From: Microcella alkalica
Lineage (GTDB): Bacteria > Actinomycetota > Actinomycetes > Actinomycetales > Microbacteriaceae
Direction: 5' to 3'
Assembly (NCBI RefSeq): GCF_014137945.1
Contig: NZ_JACGWX010000001.1
Location: 682,001 to 746,000, forward strand
DNA length: 64,000 nt
The notes under the pieces were generated by a model, which saw nothing but the letters and a program-made list of their open reading frames with translations, did no database searches and was not told the origin of the DNA. The translations under genes were made by a program, and so were the position numbers. Numbering within the stretch: position 1 is the stretch's first letter; each line of letters begins with the position of its first letter. Of the stretch, positions 22,132 to 32,011 are shown in pieces.

Positions 22132-25100
22132 ATGGATCGCACCCAGCAGCATCCTTACCAGCGGTTCTCCGGCGTTCCCGAGGCCCAGGGCCTCTACGAC
22201 CCCGAGCGCGAGCGCGATGCCTGCGGGCTCGCCATGGTGGCGACCCTGCGCGGAACCGCAGGGCACGACATCATCGAGGCCGCGCTCGACGCCCTGCGCA
22301 ATCTCGAGCACCGCGGTGCGGTCGGATCGGACGCGGGCACCGGAGACGGCGCCGGGATCATCACGCAGATCCCCGACGCCTTCTTGCGCGCCGTCGCGCC
22401 GTTCGAGCTGCCCACGGTCGGCCGCTACGCCGTCGGCACGGCCTTCCTGCCGACCGACGGCGCCGAGCGCGCTCGCGAGAAGCAGGGCATCGAGCAGATC
22501 GCCGAGCATGAGGGTCTCGCGGTCATCGGCTGGCGCGAGGTGCCCATCGACGCCTCGCACATCGGCACGCTCGCGCGAACCGCGATGCCCGCGTTCGAGC
22601 AGCTCTTCGTGCGATCCACACGGTCGACGGCCGACGGTCAGCCCTTCTCCGGCGCGCAGCTCGACCTGCAGACCTTCCGTCTGCGCAAGCGAGCCGAGCG
22701 CGAGCTCGGCTCGTACTTCCCCTCGCTGTCGAGCCGGACGCTCGTCTACAAGGGCATGGTCACGACCCTGCAGCTCGAGCCGTTCTACCCCGACCTGAGC
22801 GACGAGCGCTTCACCTCGAGGCTCGCGCTCGTGCACTCGCGCTACTCGACGAACACCTTCCCCTCCTGGCCGCTCGCGCAGCCCTTCCGGATGATCGCGC
22901 ACAACGGCGAGATCAACACCGTCCAGGGCAACCGCAACTGGATGCGCGCCCGCCAGTCGCAGCTCGAGAGCGAGGTCTTCGGCGACCTCCGCGACGTCTT
23001 CCCCATCGTGACCCCGGGCGCGAGCGACTCCGCCTCCTTCGATGAGGTCGTCGAGCTCCTGACGCTCGGCGGCCGCAGCCTCCCGCACGCGATCATGATG
23101 ATGGTGCCGGAGGCCTGGGAGAACCAGACCGACATCGACCCGGCTCTGCGCGACTTCTACGAGTACCACGGCATGCTCATGGAGCCGTGGGACGGCCCGG
23201 CCGCCCTCGTGTTCACCGACGGCTCGCTCGTCGGAGCCACGCTCGACCGCAACGGCCTGCGCCCCGGGCGCTTCCTCGTCACCGACGACGGCCTCGTGGT
23301 TCTCGCCTCCGAGATTGGCGTGCTCGACATCGAGCCGAGCCGGATCGTCCGCAAGGGGCGGCTCCGCCCCGGGAAGATGTTCCTCGTCGACACCGCCGAG
23401 GGCCGCCTGATCGAGGACGACGAGATCAAGGCCCAGCTCGCGGCCGCCGAGCCGTGGGGGGAATGGCTCGAGGCCCAGCGCATCAACCTGCGCGACCTGC
23501 CCGAGCGCGAGCACATCGTGCACACGCCCGCCTCCATCGTGCGCCGCCAGCGCACGTTCGGCTACACGGAGGAGGAGGTGCGCGTCCTCCTCACGCCGAT
23601 GGCCCAGGCGGGGGCCGAGCCGCTCGGCGCGATGGGCTCAGACACGCCGATCGCGGTGCTCTCCGAGCGACCCCGTCTGATCTTCGACTACTTCACGCAG
23701 CAGTTCGCGCAGGTCACGAACCCGCCCCTCGACTCGATCCGCGAGGAGGTCGTCACCTCGATGCGTCTCGGGCTCGGGCCCGAGCGCAACCTGCTCAGCG
23801 CGACGGCGCGCCACGCGCGCCAGGTGGTGCTCGACTTCCCGATCATCGACAACGACGAACTCGCGAAGATCCAGCACATCGACTCGCGCCCCGGCAGTTC
23901 GCTCACGACCACGATCAAGGGCCTGTACCGCGTAGACAAGGGCCCGAAGGCTCTCGAGAAGCGCATCGCCGCGATGTGCGAGGAGGTCGACGAGGCGATC
24001 GCCGACGGCGCCGAGTTCATCGTCCTGAGCGACCGCGACTCGACCGCCGATCTCGCGCCGGTGCCCTCCCTGCTCATGCTCGCCGCGGTGCACCATCACC
24101 TCATCCGCACCGAGAAGCGCATGCAGGTCGGCCTCATCGTCGAGGCCGGCGACGTGCGCGAGGTGCACCACTGCGCCGTCCTCATCGGCTACGGCGCCTC
24201 GGCGATCAACCCGTACCTCGCGATGGAGAGCGTCGAGAACCTCGTCCGCAGCGGCATGATCACGGGGATCACCCCGGAGAAGGCCGTCCGCAACGTCATC
24301 AAGGCGCTCGGCAAGGGCGTGCTGAAGATCATGTCGAAGATGGGGATCTCGACGGTCGGCTCGTACGCCGGCGCTCAGGCCTTCGAGGCCGTCGGTCTCA
24401 GCCAGGAGTTCGTCGACCGCTACTTCACCGGCACCTCGAGCGTGCTCGGCGGGGTCGGGATCGAGACGATCGCGGAGGAGAACGCGCGTCGACACGCCCT
24501 CGCGTACCCCGCATCCGCCCCCGTCAACCCGCACGAGCGGCTGCAGACGGGCGGCGAGTACCAGTGGCGCCGTGAAGGGCCTCCGCACCTGTTCAACCCG
24601 GAGACGGTCTTCCGGCTGCAGCACGCGACGCGCGAGAAGCGGTACGACATCTTCCGGGATTACACCCGCGCCGTCGACGAGCAGGCCGAGAACCTCATGA
24701 CCCTGCGCGGCCTCTTCCGCCTGAAGACGGAGGACCGCCGCCCGGTGCCGATCGACGAGGTCGAGTCGGTCGAATCGATCATCTCCCGCTTCACGACGGG
24801 CGCGATGAGCATGGGCGCGATCAGCCCGGAGATGCACGAGACGCTCGCGGTGGCGATGAACCGCATCGGCGGCCGCAGCAACACCGGTGAGGGAGGGGAG
24901 AGCCCCGAGCGCCTCCTCGACCCCGAGAAGCGCAGCGCGATCAAGCAGGTCGCCTCGGGCCGCTTCGGCGTCACGAGCCTGTACCTGAGCCACGCCGACG
25001 ACATCCAGATCAAGATGGCGCAGGGAGCCAAGCCCGGCGAGGGCGGGCAGCTGCCCGCCAACAAGGTGTATCCGTGGATCGCGCGCCTGCGCCACGGCAC

Positions 25101-26715
25101 GGCCGGGGTCGGCCTCATCTCGCCGCCGCCGCACCACGACATCTACTCCATCGAAGACCTCAAGCAGCTCATCTTCGATCTCAAGCGCTCCAACCCGAGC
25201 GCGCGCATCCACGTGAAGCTCGTCAGCCAGTCGGGGATTGGCGCGGTCGCGGCGGGCGTCGCGAAGGCGAAGGCCGACGTGATCCTGATCTCCGGCCACG
25301 ACGGCGGCACCGGGGCGAGCCCGCTCAACTCGCTCAAGCACGCGGGCACCCCGTGGGAGCTCGGCCTCGCCGAGGCGCAGCAGACGCTCATGCTCAACAA
25401 CATGCGCGGGCGCGTGACCGTGCAGGCCGACGGCCAGATGAAGACCGGCCGCGACGTCATCATCGCGACGCTGCTGGGTGCGGAGGAGTTCGGCTTCGCG
25501 ACGGCCCCCATGGTCGTCTCCGGCTGCATCCTCATGCGCGTGTGCCACCTCGACACGTGCCCCGTCGGCGTCGCGACGCAGAACCCCGAGCTGCGCAAGC
25601 GCTTCACGGGGACCCCCGAGTTCGTGATCACCTTCTTCGAGTTCCTCGCCCAGGAGGTCCGCGAGTACCTCGCGGCGCTCGGATTCCGCAGCCTCGAGGA
25701 GGCGGTCGGGCACACCGAGCTCCTCGACGTCGACCGCGCCATCCGTCACTGGAAGGCCGACGGCCTCGACCTCTCGCCGATCCTCACCGGCCCCGTGCTC
25801 GACGAGAGCGCTCCGCGCACCAAGCGCGAGGAGCAGGACCACGAGCTCGACGAGCACTTCGACAACGAGCTGATCCGCCTGAGCGCCGACGCGCTCGAGC
25901 ACGGGCATCCCGTCCGCATCGACCTGCCGATCCGCAACACCGAGCGCGCGGTCGGCACCATGCTCGGCCACCACGTCACGATGAAGCACGGCGAGATGGG
26001 TCTCGCACCCGACACGATCGACGTCACGCTCTCCGGCTCGGCCGGTCAGAGCCTCGGCGCCTTCATGCCGCGCGGAATCACGCTGCGCCTCTACGGCGAC
26101 AGCAACGACTACGTCGGCAAGGGGCTCTCGGGCGGGCGCGTCATCGTGCGCCCCGCGCGCGACGCGGTCTTCCACGCCGAGCGGAACGTCATCGCCGGCA
26201 ATGTCATCGGCTATGGCGCGACGAGCGGCGAGATGTTCATCCGCGGCATCGTCGGCGAGCGGTTCCTCGTCCGCAACTCCGGTGCGACGGCCGTCGTCGA
26301 GGGCGTGGGCGACCACGCGCTGGAGTACATGACCGGTGGTCTCGCCGTCATCCTCGGATCCACCGGACGCAACCTCGGCGCCGGCATGTCTGGAGGTATC
26401 GCCTACGTGCACGATCTGCGACGCGAGCGCATCAATCGCGATGCCCTCGAGGGCGGAGAGCTCTCGCTCTCGCCGCTCGACATCGACGACCGCGCCGAGC
26501 TGACCGCGCTGCTGCGCCGCCACCACGACGAGACGGAGTCGGCTCTCGCGGCGCGCCTCCTCGCCGAGGGCGACGCCGCACTCGACCGCTTCGTGAAGGT
26601 TCTCCCGCGCGACTACGCCGCCGTCCTCGCGACGCGACAGACCGCGCTCGACGAAGGCCTCGACCCCGACGGCGACGTCGTGTGGGGCCGCATCCTGGAG
26701 GTGACCGGTGGCTGA
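22132..26715 (+). CDS. gltB: Glutamate synthase (NADPH), large subunit
   Basis: GltB takes the amide of glutamine and combines it with 2-oxoglutarate to give glutamate, with electrons from GltD. The 1,527-residue protein has a short propeptide and the Ntn-type nucleophile at Cys31 (RDACGLAMV). The amidotransferase domain runs to about 440, then the central domain and the FMN domain ([19 protein letters not shown]). The [3Fe-4S] cysteines are in [17 protein letters not shown], and a beta-helix GxGxG domain closes the protein ([26 protein letters not shown]). The 115-base upstream gap shows no clear promoter or GlnR site. The stop region overlaps gltD by 8 bases. Confidence 0.98.
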   Translation: MDRTQQHPYQRFSGVPEAQGLYDPERERDACGLAMVATLRGTAGHDIIEAALDALRNLEHRGAVGSDAGTGDGAGIITQIPDAFLRAVAPFELPTVGRYAVGTAFLPTDGAERAREKQGIEQIAEHEGLAVIGWREVPIDASHIGTLARTAMPAFEQLFVRSTRSTADGQPFSGAQLDLQTFRLRKRAERELGSYFPSLSSRTLVYKGMVTTLQLEPFYPDLSDERFTSRLALVHSRYSTNTFPSWPLAQPFRMIAHNGEINTVQGNRNWMRARQSQLESEVFGDLRDVFPIVTPGASDSASFDEVVELLTLGGRSLPHAIMMMVPEAWENQTDIDPALRDFYEYHGMLMEPWDGPAALVFTDGSLVGATLDRNGLRPGRFLVTDDGLVVLASEIGVLDIEPSRIVRKGRLRPGKMFLVDTAEGRLIEDDEIKAQLAAAEPWGEWLEAQRINLRDLPEREHIVHTPASIVRRQRTFGYTEEEVRVLLTPMAQAGAEPLGAMGSDTPIAVLSERPRLIFDYFTQQFAQVTNPPLDSIREEVVTSMRLGLGPERNLLSATARHARQVVLDFPIIDNDELAKIQHIDSRPGSSLTTTIKGLYRVDKGPKALEKRIAAMCEEVDEAIADGAEFIVLSDRDSTADLAPVPSLLMLAAVHHHLIRTEKRMQVGLIVEAGDVREVHHCAVLIGYGASAINPYLAMESVENLVRSGMITGITPEKAVRNVIKALGKGVLKIMSKMGISTVGSYAGAQAFEAVGLSQEFVDRYFTGTSSVLGGVGIETIAEENARRHALAYPASAPVNPHERLQTGGEYQWRREGPPHLFNPETVFRLQHATREKRYDIFRDYTRAVDEQAENLMTLRGLFRLKTEDRRPVPIDEVESVESIISRFTTGAMSMGAISPEMHETLAVAMNRIGGRSNTGEGGESPERLLDPEKRSAIKQVASGRFGVTSLYLSHADDIQIKMAQGAKPGEGGQLPANKVYPWIARLRHGTAGVGLISPPPHHDIYSIEDLKQLIFDLKRSNPSARIHVKLVSQSGIGAVAAGVAKAKADVILISGHDGGTGASPLNSLKHAGTPWELGLAEAQQTLMLNNMRGRVTVQADGQMKTGRDVIIATLLGAEEFGFATAPMVVSGCILMRVCHLDTCPVGVATQNPELRKRFTGTPEFVITFFEFLAQEVREYLAALGFRSLEEAVGHTELLDVDRAIRHWKADGLDLSPILTGPVLDESAPRTKREEQDHELDEHFDNELIRLSADALEHGHPVRIDLPIRNTERAVGTMLGHHVTMKHGEMGLAPDTIDVTLSGSAGQSLGAFMPRGITLRLYGDSNDYVGKGLSGGRVIVRPARDAVFHAERNVIAGNVIGYGATSGEMFIRGIVGERFLVRNSGATAVVEGVGDHALEYMTGGLAVILGSTGRNLGAGMSGGIAYVHDLRRERINRDALEGGELSLSPLDIDDRAELTALLRRHHDETESALAARLLAEGDAALDRFVKVLPRDYAAVLATRQTALDEGLDPDGDVVWGRILEVTGG

Positions 26716-28165
26716 CCCCCGCGGTTTTCTGAACGTGCCCGAGCGTGAGCTCCCGCCGCGCCGCCCCGTCCCGATTCGCCTCATGGACTGGAAGGAGGTG
26801 TACGAGGCCGGCGACTCCGCCGTCCTCAAGCGCCAGGCCGGCCGGTGCATGGACTGCGGCATCCCGTTCTGCCACGAGGGCTGCCCGCTCGGCAACCTCA
26901 TCCCCGAGTGGAACGACCTGACGTGGCGCGGCGAGGGTCGGCAGTCCATCGAGCGCCTGCACGCGACCAACAACTTCCCGGAGTTCACCGGCAAGCTCTG
27001 CCCCGCCCCGTGCGAGTCCTCGTGCGTGCTCGGCATCAACCAGCCGCCCGTCACGATCAAGCAGGTCGAGGCCTCAATCATCGAGCAGGCCTGGCAGAAC
27101 GGGTGGGTGCAGCCCGCTCCTCCTGAGCGCCTCACGGGCAAGACCGTCGCCGTGGTCGGCTCCGGCCCCGCCGGGCTCGCGGCCGCGCAGCAGCTGACGC
27201 GCGCCGGCCACACCGTCGCCGTCTTCGAGAAGGATGACCGGATCGGCGGCCTGCTGCGGTACGGCATCCCCGATTTCAAGATGGAGAAGCGTCACCTCGA
27301 TGCCCGTCTGACGCAGATGCAGGCCGAGGGCACGCGATTCCGTGCGGGCGTCGAGATCGGGCGCGACATCAGCTGGAGCGACCTGCGCACCCGCTACGAC
27401 GCCGTCGTCATCGCCACGGGCGCGCCCGTGCCGCGCGACCTCCCGATCCCCGGGCGCGACGCGCTCGGCGTGCACTTCGCGATGGAGTACCTCGCGCAGT
27501 CCAACCGCGTGCAGGCCGGCGACCGCGTCTCCGAGCCGATCACGGCGGAGGGCCGGCACGTCGTCGTGCTCGGCGGTGGCGACACGGGAGCCGACTGCAT
27601 CGGGACCGCGCACCGCCAGGGCGCGCTCTCGGTCACCAACCTCGCGATCGGCGTCCAGCCACCCGCCGAGCGTCCCGCCGATCAGCCGTGGCCGATGCAG
27701 CCGACGCTGTTCGAGGTGCAGACCGCTCACGAAGAGGGCGGCGACCGCATGTACCTCGCGTCGACCGTCGAGTTCCTGAGCAACGGCGCTGGCGAGGTGC
27801 GCGCGCTGCGCGTCGCCGAGACCGAGTACGTGGACGGCCGTCGCATCCCCAAGGCCGGCACCGAGCGCGAGATCCCCGCCGACCTCGTCCTGCTCGCCCT
27901 CGGCTTCACGGGCGTCGAGCGCTCGACGCTCGACGAGCAGCTCGCTCTCCCCATCGACGAGCGCGGCACCGTCGCGCGCGCCGCCGACTACACGACGAGC
28001 GAATCGGGCGTCTTCGTGGCGGGGGATGCCGGGCGCGGCGCCTCTCTCATCGTCTGGGCGATCGCGGAGGGCCGCGCCGTCGCCGCCGAGATCGACCGCT
28101 TCCTGCAGGGCGAGACCGACCTGCCGGCACCCGTCAAGGCCACCGACCGCGCTCTGGCCGTCTGA
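26708..28165 (+). CDS. gltD: Glutamate synthase (NADPH), small subunit
   Basis: GltD is the FAD/NADPH subunit that feeds electrons to GltB. The N-terminal 4Fe-4S cysteines are visible in [17 protein letters not shown] and [12 protein letters not shown]. The FAD fold follows ([15 protein letters not shown]), then the NADPH site ([14 protein letters not shown]) and the closing [19 protein letters not shown]. Length 485 is standard. GTG start 8 bases inside the gltB end. A tetraloop hairpin follows the stop. Confidence 0.98.
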   Translation: MADPRGFLNVPERELPPRRPVPIRLMDWKEVYEAGDSAVLKRQAGRCMDCGIPFCHEGCPLGNLIPEWNDLTWRGEGRQSIERLHATNNFPEFTGKLCPAPCESSCVLGINQPPVTIKQVEASIIEQAWQNGWVQPAPPERLTGKTVAVVGSGPAGLAAAQQLTRAGHTVAVFEKDDRIGGLLRYGIPDFKMEKRHLDARLTQMQAEGTRFRAGVEIGRDISWSDLRTRYDAVVIATGAPVPRDLPIPGRDALGVHFAMEYLAQSNRVQAGDRVSEPITAEGRHVVVLGGGDTGADCIGTAHRQGALSVTNLAIGVQPPAERPADQPWPMQPTLFEVQTAHEEGGDRMYLASTVEFLSNGAGEVRALRVAETEYVDGRRIPKAGTEREIPADLVLLALGFTGVERSTLDEQLALPIDERGTVARAADYTTSESGVFVAGDAGRGASLIVWAIAEGRAVAAEIDRFLQGETDLPAPVKATDRALAV

Positions 28166-28170
28166 GACGA

Positions 28171-28186
28171 CCGCCCTTCGGGGCGG
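28171..28186 (+). terminator. TTCG-tetraloop hairpin after gltD
   Basis: CCGCCC-TTCG-GGGCGG lies 5 bases after the gltD stop. The 6-bp GC stem closed by the very stable UUCG loop suits a terminator or 3' end stabiliser; no U-tract follows. Confidence 0.6.
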
Positions 28187-28225
28187 CAGCACCACATCTA
28201 CCACCACCCCACGAATAAGGAAGTC

Positions 28226-29683
28226 ATGAGACGAGCAAAGATCGTCGCGACCCTCGGGCCGGCGACCTCGAGCTACGAGAACATCCGATCCATCATCGAG
28301 GCGGGCGTCGACGTAGCCCGCATGAACCTCAGCCACGGCAGCTACGCCGTGCACGAGGAGGTCTACCGCAACGTCCGGCAGGCGGCCCAGGACTCCGCCC
28401 GCCCCGTCGCGATCCTCGTCGACCTGCAGGGCCCGAAGATCCGTCTCGGCAAGTTCGAGAACGGCCCTCACGAGCTCGCCGAGGGCGACATCTTCACCAT
28501 CACGACCGAGGACGTGCTCGGCACCAAGGAGCTCGTCGGCACGACGTTCAAGGGCCTGCCCGCTGACGTCAACCCCGGCGACTTCCTCCTCATCGACGAC
28601 GGCAAGGTCAAGGTCCGCGTGCTCGACACCGACGGCGTGCGCGTGCGCACCGAGGTCGTCGTCGCGGGCCCCGTCTCGAACAACAAGGGCATCAATCTCC
28701 CGGGCGTCGCGGTGAACGTGCCCGCGCTCGCGGAGAAGGACGAGGACGACCTGCGCTGGGGCCTGAAGCTCGGCGCCGACTACATCGCCCTGTCGTTCGT
28801 GCGCGACGCCTCCGACGTCGTGCGCGTCCACGAGATCATGGCCGAGGAGGGGCGCACCATCCCCGTCATCGCGAAGATCGAGAAGCCGCAGGCCGTCGAT
28901 GCTCTCGAGGAGATCGTCGACGCGTTCGACGGCATCATGGTCGCCCGCGGCGACCTCGGCGTCGAGCTGCCGCTCGAGGCCGTGCCGATCGTGCAGAAGC
29001 GCGCCGTCGAGCTCGCGCGCCGCATGGCCAAGCCCGTCATCGTGGCGACGCAGATGCTCGAGTCGATGATCTCGAGCCCCATCCCGACGCGCGCCGAGAC
29101 CTCCGACGTCGCGAACGCCGTCCTCGACGGCGCCGACGCCGTCATGCTCTCGGGCGAGACGAGCGTGGGGGAGTTCCCCGTCATCACCGTCTCCACCATG
29201 GCGCGAATCGTCGAGTCGACCGAGGAGCACGGCCTCGAACGCATCCCGCCCCTCGGCACGAAGCCCCGCACGCAGGGAGGCGCGATCACGCTCGCGGCGG
29301 CCGAGGTCGCCGACTTCGTCGACGCGAAGTACGTGTGCGTGTTCACCGAGTCGGGCGACTCAGCACGCCGCATGTCGCGCCTGCGGTTCCGAATCCCGAT
29401 GAAGGCGTTCACGCCCGACGCCGCCATCCAGCGCCGCATGTCGCTCACGTGGGGCATCCAGTCGTTCCTCGTCGACCGCGTGACCCACACCGACGCGATG
29501 TATCACCAGGTCGATGTCGCGCTGCTCGACGCGGGTCTCGCCGAGATCGGCGACAAGGTCGTCGTGATCTCCGGTTCCCCTCCCGGGATCCCCGGCTCGA
29601 CCAACGACATCCGCGTGCACACGGTGGGGGACGCCATCCACGCCAAGGCTCCGGTCTGGGAGAGCGGCGACCACGCCGACTGA
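28226..29683 (+). CDS. pyk: Pyruvate kinase
   Basis: Pyk makes pyruvate and ATP from phosphoenolpyruvate and ADP. The 485-residue protein begins RRAKIVATLGPATSS, with MNLSHGSY for phosphate/K+ binding. The catalytic motif IAKIEKPQAVDALEEIVDAF and the metal site IMVARGDLGVELPLE follow. MLSGETSVGEFP and the C-terminal allosteric domain complete it. AAGGAAG precedes the ATG by 5 bases. It stands alone, between the gltD hairpin and a 21-bp terminator. Confidence 0.98.
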   Translation: MRRAKIVATLGPATSSYENIRSIIEAGVDVARMNLSHGSYAVHEEVYRNVRQAAQDSARPVAILVDLQGPKIRLGKFENGPHELAEGDIFTITTEDVLGTKELVGTTFKGLPADVNPGDFLLIDDGKVKVRVLDTDGVRVRTEVVVAGPVSNNKGINLPGVAVNVPALAEKDEDDLRWGLKLGADYIALSFVRDASDVVRVHEIMAEEGRTIPVIAKIEKPQAVDALEEIVDAFDGIMVARGDLGVELPLEAVPIVQKRAVELARRMAKPVIVATQMLESMISSPIPTRAETSDVANAVLDGADAVMLSGETSVGEFPVITVSTMARIVESTEEHGLERIPPLGTKPRTQGGAITLAAAEVADFVDAKYVCVFTESGDSARRMSRLRFRIPMKAFTPDAAIQRRMSLTWGIQSFLVDRVTHTDAMYHQVDVALLDAGLAEIGDKVVVISGSPPGIPGSTNDIRVHTVGDAIHAKAPVWESGDHAD

Positions 29684-29699
29684 TCCCGGTCCGTCCGCG

Positions 29700-29745
29700 A
29701 ACGACGATCGGGGTGCGACCTGCTGGTCGCACCCCGATCGTCGTT
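29700..29745. terminator. 21-bp perfect hairpin between convergent genes
   Basis: The arm 29700-29720 pairs perfectly with 29725-29745 around a TGCT loop. It starts 17 bases after the pyk stop and ends 26 bases before the 3' end of the minus-strand membrane-protein gene, so it can end both transcripts. Confidence 0.85.
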
Positions 29746-29770
29746 CCGGGCCGCTGATGCGGCCGCGCGG

Positions 29771-30592
29771 CTAGCGGCGGGTGATGCCGAGGCCCGCGCG
29801 GTCCACGCGACGGTGGAACCGCATGCCGGCAAGCCCGCCGAGGATCGCTCCGCCGAGGCTGACGAGCGCGACGACGACGGCCGTGACGATGCCGATCGTC
29901 GTGAGCTCGCCCTCACCGATGGGCAGGCGGGGGAACCCGTTGAGGTTGGCGAGGACGTTGAACTCCGAGCCCCCGATGGCGCCGATGATCGCCACGACGA
30001 TAGCGATCACGAGAGCCCACAGCCAGACGGCGAGTCCCTGCTTGGCCCCGTCGAGTCGCGCCATGCGCCCTGCGACGTAGCCTCCGGCGTAGTAGGCGAT
30101 GAAGATCACGAGCGCGAGCAGCACGGCGCCGATGATGCCGACGGTGTCCGCGCCCTGTGTGGCGCCCTCCACCGCCTCCTCAGCCGTCGTGTCGGTCGCG
30201 AGGCCGAGCGCGGTGCCGGTGCCAGCCACGAGCGCGGTGAGGAGAACGCCGGTGCCGACGGCGGCGAGCCAGCCGAAGAAGGCCGAGCCCCACTTGATCC
30301 CGCCGAACTCCTCCTTCTCGCGCGCGATCATCTCGCGCTGAACGAGTCGCGGGTCCTCGACGTGGTCGGGGTCGCCGTGTCGGCCGGTGTCGGAGACCAC
30401 GGCCGCCTGGCGCCGGTCATCGACGCCGTCGTGGTCGCGGTCGATGCGACCATGGTCGTCGCGTCCGTCGGCGTTGCGGTGGAGAACCTCGGTTCGGTCG
30501 TCGCGTCCGTCGTGGTCTCGGTCGATGCGGGGGCCGTCGTGGTCGTTCTGGCGGGGGCCGTCGATGCGGTCCCGGTCGTTGGATGACGTCAT
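29771..30592 (-). CDS. Membrane protein with charged Asp/Arg/His repeat tail
   Basis: A 273-residue protein I do not recognise by family. The start at 30592 follows an AAGGAGG site by 5 bases; an ATG 8 codons upstream lacks one. Residues 1-85 are extremely rich in Asp, Arg and His and contain two near-identical copies of RIDRDHDGRDDR (22-33 and 49-60, the second with Val for Arg) plus partial copies. The rest has four hydrophobic helices near 102-125, 151-172, 186-207 and 231-254, resembling small TIGR04086/YrzE-like membrane proteins. The tail should lie in the cytoplasm or at the surface. A metal or polyanion-binding role is only a guess from composition. Confidence 0.8.
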   Translation of the reverse strand: MTSSNDRDRIDGPRQNDHDGPRIDRDHDGRDDRTEVLHRNADGRDDHGRIDRDHDGVDDRRQAAVVSDTGRHGDPDHVEDPRLVQREMIAREKEEFGGIKWGSAFFGWLAAVGTGVLLTALVAGTGTALGLATDTTAEEAVEGATQGADTVGIIGAVLLALVIFIAYYAGGYVAGRMARLDGAKQGLAVWLWALVIAIVVAIIGAIGGSEFNVLANLNGFPRLPIGEGELTTIGIVTAVVVALVSLGGAILGGLAGMRFHRRVDRAGLGITRR

Positions 30593-30722
30593 GGTGGACC
30601 TCCTTCTCCAGTCCACTCAAGAGCATCCGATGTCATGGCGCACCGGGGTTGATTTCCCAGCGTCCCATCGGATCGCATCCGGACTACCATCAGCCGCGGA
30701 GACACGCGGCGAGAAGGGGCCG

Positions 30723-30805
30723 TACCGGCTGTGGGGCTCGAACCCACACGTCCTCTCGGACAACGCATTTTGAGTGCGCCGCGTCTGCCATTCCGCCAAG
30801 CCGGC
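30723..30805 (-). tRNA. tRNA-Leu (anticodon CAA)
   Basis: The reverse strand folds as an 83-base class II tRNA. The acceptor stem is GCCGGCT/AGCCGGT with discriminator A. The D stem is GCG/CGC, and the anticodon stem GCGCA/TGCGT has loop CTCAAAA, so the anticodon is CAA reading UUG. The long variable arm is GTCC-GAGA-GGAC and the T arm GTGGG-TTCGAGC-CCCAC. The 3' CCA is not encoded (CGG follows). It diverges from the ANTAR regulator gene. Confidence 0.96.
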
Positions 30806-30829
30806 GCGGGCCCAGGGCCCGACGGCTCG

Positions 30830-30835
30830 ACCATA
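30830..30835 (-). promoter_or_regulatory. Candidate -10 box TATGGT for tRNA-Leu
   Basis: On the minus strand TATGGT lies 24 bases before the tRNA 5' end, with a GGGCCCTGGGCCC palindrome between them. It is 3 bases from the divergent TAGGCT box of the ANTAR gene. No convincing -35 is seen. Confidence 0.35.
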
Positions 30836-30838
30836 CCG

Positions 30839-30844
30839 TAGGCT
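30839..30844 (+). promoter_or_regulatory. -10 box TAGGCT for the ANTAR regulator
   Basis: TAGGCT ends 7 bases before the GTG start at 30852, which supports this start and a leaderless transcript. The interval holds no ribosome-binding site. Confidence 0.55.
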
Positions 30845-30851
30845 CGTTTCC

Positions 30852-31487
30852 GTGAGTGACCAGGAACAGAGCACCGTCGCCCCCCGTCGTGTCGTCGTCG
30901 CCGAGGATGAGTCGCTGATCCGCATGGACATCGTGGAGATCCTCCGCGACAACGGGTACGACGTGGTCGGCGAGGCCGGCGACGGCGAGACCGCCGTCGC
31001 GCTCGCCACCGAGCTGCGCCCCGACCTCGTCGTCATGGACATCCGCATGCCGCAGATGGACGGCATCGAGGCCGCCAAGCGCCTGAGCGAGAACCACATC
31101 GCCCCCGTCGTCCTGCTGACTGCGTTCTCGCAGAAGGAGCTCGTCGAGCAGGCGAGCGAGGCCGGCGCACTGGCCTACGTCGTGAAGCCGTTCACCCCCA
31201 ACGACCTGCTGCCCGCGATCGAGATCGCTCTCAGCCGGTATCAGCAGATCCTCACGCTCGAGGCCGAGGTCGCCGACCTCGTCGAGCGCTTCGAGACCCG
31301 TAAGCTCGTCGACCGCGCCAAGGGCCTGCTCAACGAGCGCATGGGCCTCACCGAGCCCGAGGCGTTCCGCTGGATCCAGAAGGCGTCGATGGATCGTCGC
31401 ACGACGATGCACGCGGTCGCGCAGGCCGTCATCGAGCAGCTCTCGCCGAAGAAGGACGCCGCGAAGAAGGCCCCCGCCCCCGAGTAG
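30852..31487 (+). CDS. ANTAR-domain response regulator (PdtaR-like)
   Basis: A 211-residue two-component regulator whose output domain binds RNA. The receiver domain (about 12-130) has acidic residues Glu18/Asp19, phosphoacceptor Asp63 in VVMDIRMPQMDG, Thr90 and Lys112. The C-terminal ANTAR domain (about 150-200) has LVDRAKGLLNERMGLTEPEA and the helix ending AVAQAVIEQL. ANTAR proteins act as antiterminators by binding paired RNA hairpins. It resembles mycobacterial PdtaR (Rv1626), whose kinase partner PdtaS is encoded elsewhere; no kinase is next to it here. I chose the GTG because the TAGGCT box sits just before it; upstream in-frame codons overlap the tRNA. Confidence 0.92.
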   Translation: MSDQEQSTVAPRRVVVAEDESLIRMDIVEILRDNGYDVVGEAGDGETAVALATELRPDLVVMDIRMPQMDGIEAAKRLSENHIAPVVLLTAFSQKELVEQASEAGALAYVVKPFTPNDLLPAIEIALSRYQQILTLEAEVADLVERFETRKLVDRAKGLLNERMGLTEPEAFRWIQKASMDRRTTMHAVAQAVIEQLSPKKDAAKKAPAPE

Positions 31488-31531
31488 TCAGCGGCTCACG
31501 CCGTCGGCAGCCGCCATCGCTCGGCCCGCGG

Positions 31532-31957
31532 TCAGCGGTCGCGCAGCATGTTCGTCATGCGCACGGTGGAGAGGCGGCGCCCCTCCTCGTCGCGGATGAC
31601 GATCTCGTGCGTCGCGAGCGTACGACCGAGAGACAGCGCGGTGCAGGTGCCGGTCACCCAGCCCGCAGTCGTCGACCGCGAGTGCGTCGCGTTGATCTCA
31701 ATGCCGACCGCGTAGCGTCCCGGCCCGGCGTGGATCGCCGACGAGATCGAGCCGAGGCTCTCGCCGAGGACGACGTGGGCCCCTCCGTGGAGAAGGCCGA
31801 TGACTTGCGTGTTGCCGTCGACGGGCATCCGCGCCACCGATCGCTCGGCACCGAGCTCGAGGAACTCGATGCCCATCTTGCGCGTCAGTGCGCCGCCGCC
31901 GGATGCGACGAGCCGCTCGTGGAGCTCGGGGTCGAGATCGGCGGGAATCTGCGGCAT
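31532..31957 (-). CDS. PaaI-type hotdog-fold thioesterase
   Basis: A 141-residue single hotdog domain, probably hydrolysing an aromatic or acyl-CoA thioester in the cytoplasm. The active-site region VIGLLHGGAHVVLGESLGS has the His-Gly-Gly-Ala and downstream acidic residue of PaaI/DUF4442-like enzymes. The later GIEINATHSRSTTAGWVTG strand is also typical. The start gives MPQIPADLDPELHERL, preceded by GGGGAGAAGG. The gene converges with the ANTAR regulator and diverges from polA. Substrate unknown. Confidence 0.88.
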   Translation of the reverse strand: MPQIPADLDPELHERLVASGGGALTRKMGIEFLELGAERSVARMPVDGNTQVIGLLHGGAHVVLGESLGSISSAIHAGPGRYAVGIEINATHSRSTTAGWVTGTCTALSLGRTLATHEIVIRDEEGRRLSTVRMTNMLRDR

Positions 31958-31999
31958 CGCGGGCCTTCTCCCCTTCCCTGAGGTGTCGGAGCGCCCCGT

Positions 32000-32005
32000 T
32001 AGGCT
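32000..32005 (+). promoter_or_regulatory. -10 box TAGGCT for polA
   Basis: TAGGCT ends 6 bases before the polA GTG, so the transcript is probably leaderless. The divergent thioesterase start is 43 bases away. Confidence 0.55.
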
Positions 32006-32011
32006 GGCCCC

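Noticed and set aside
23638-27279. Open frame of 1,213 codons antisense to gltB
   Set aside because: In DNA this GC-rich, stop codons are rare in the antisense frames of real genes. The translation is low-complexity (Asp/Arg/Val/Leu/His-rich) with no recognisable domain, and gltB on the other strand is complete.
29813-30586. 257-codon plus-strand frame opposite the charged-tail membrane protein
   Set aside because: Asp/Glu/Val-rich shadow of the minus-strand gene. The minus strand has a strong AAGGAGG start site, four membrane helices and a terminator at its 3' end.
31491-31514. GCGGCT...AGCCGC hairpin between the ANTAR and thioesterase genes
   Set aside because: Six base pairs with a 12-base loop; expected by chance in such GC-rich DNA, though the convergent position would suit a terminator.
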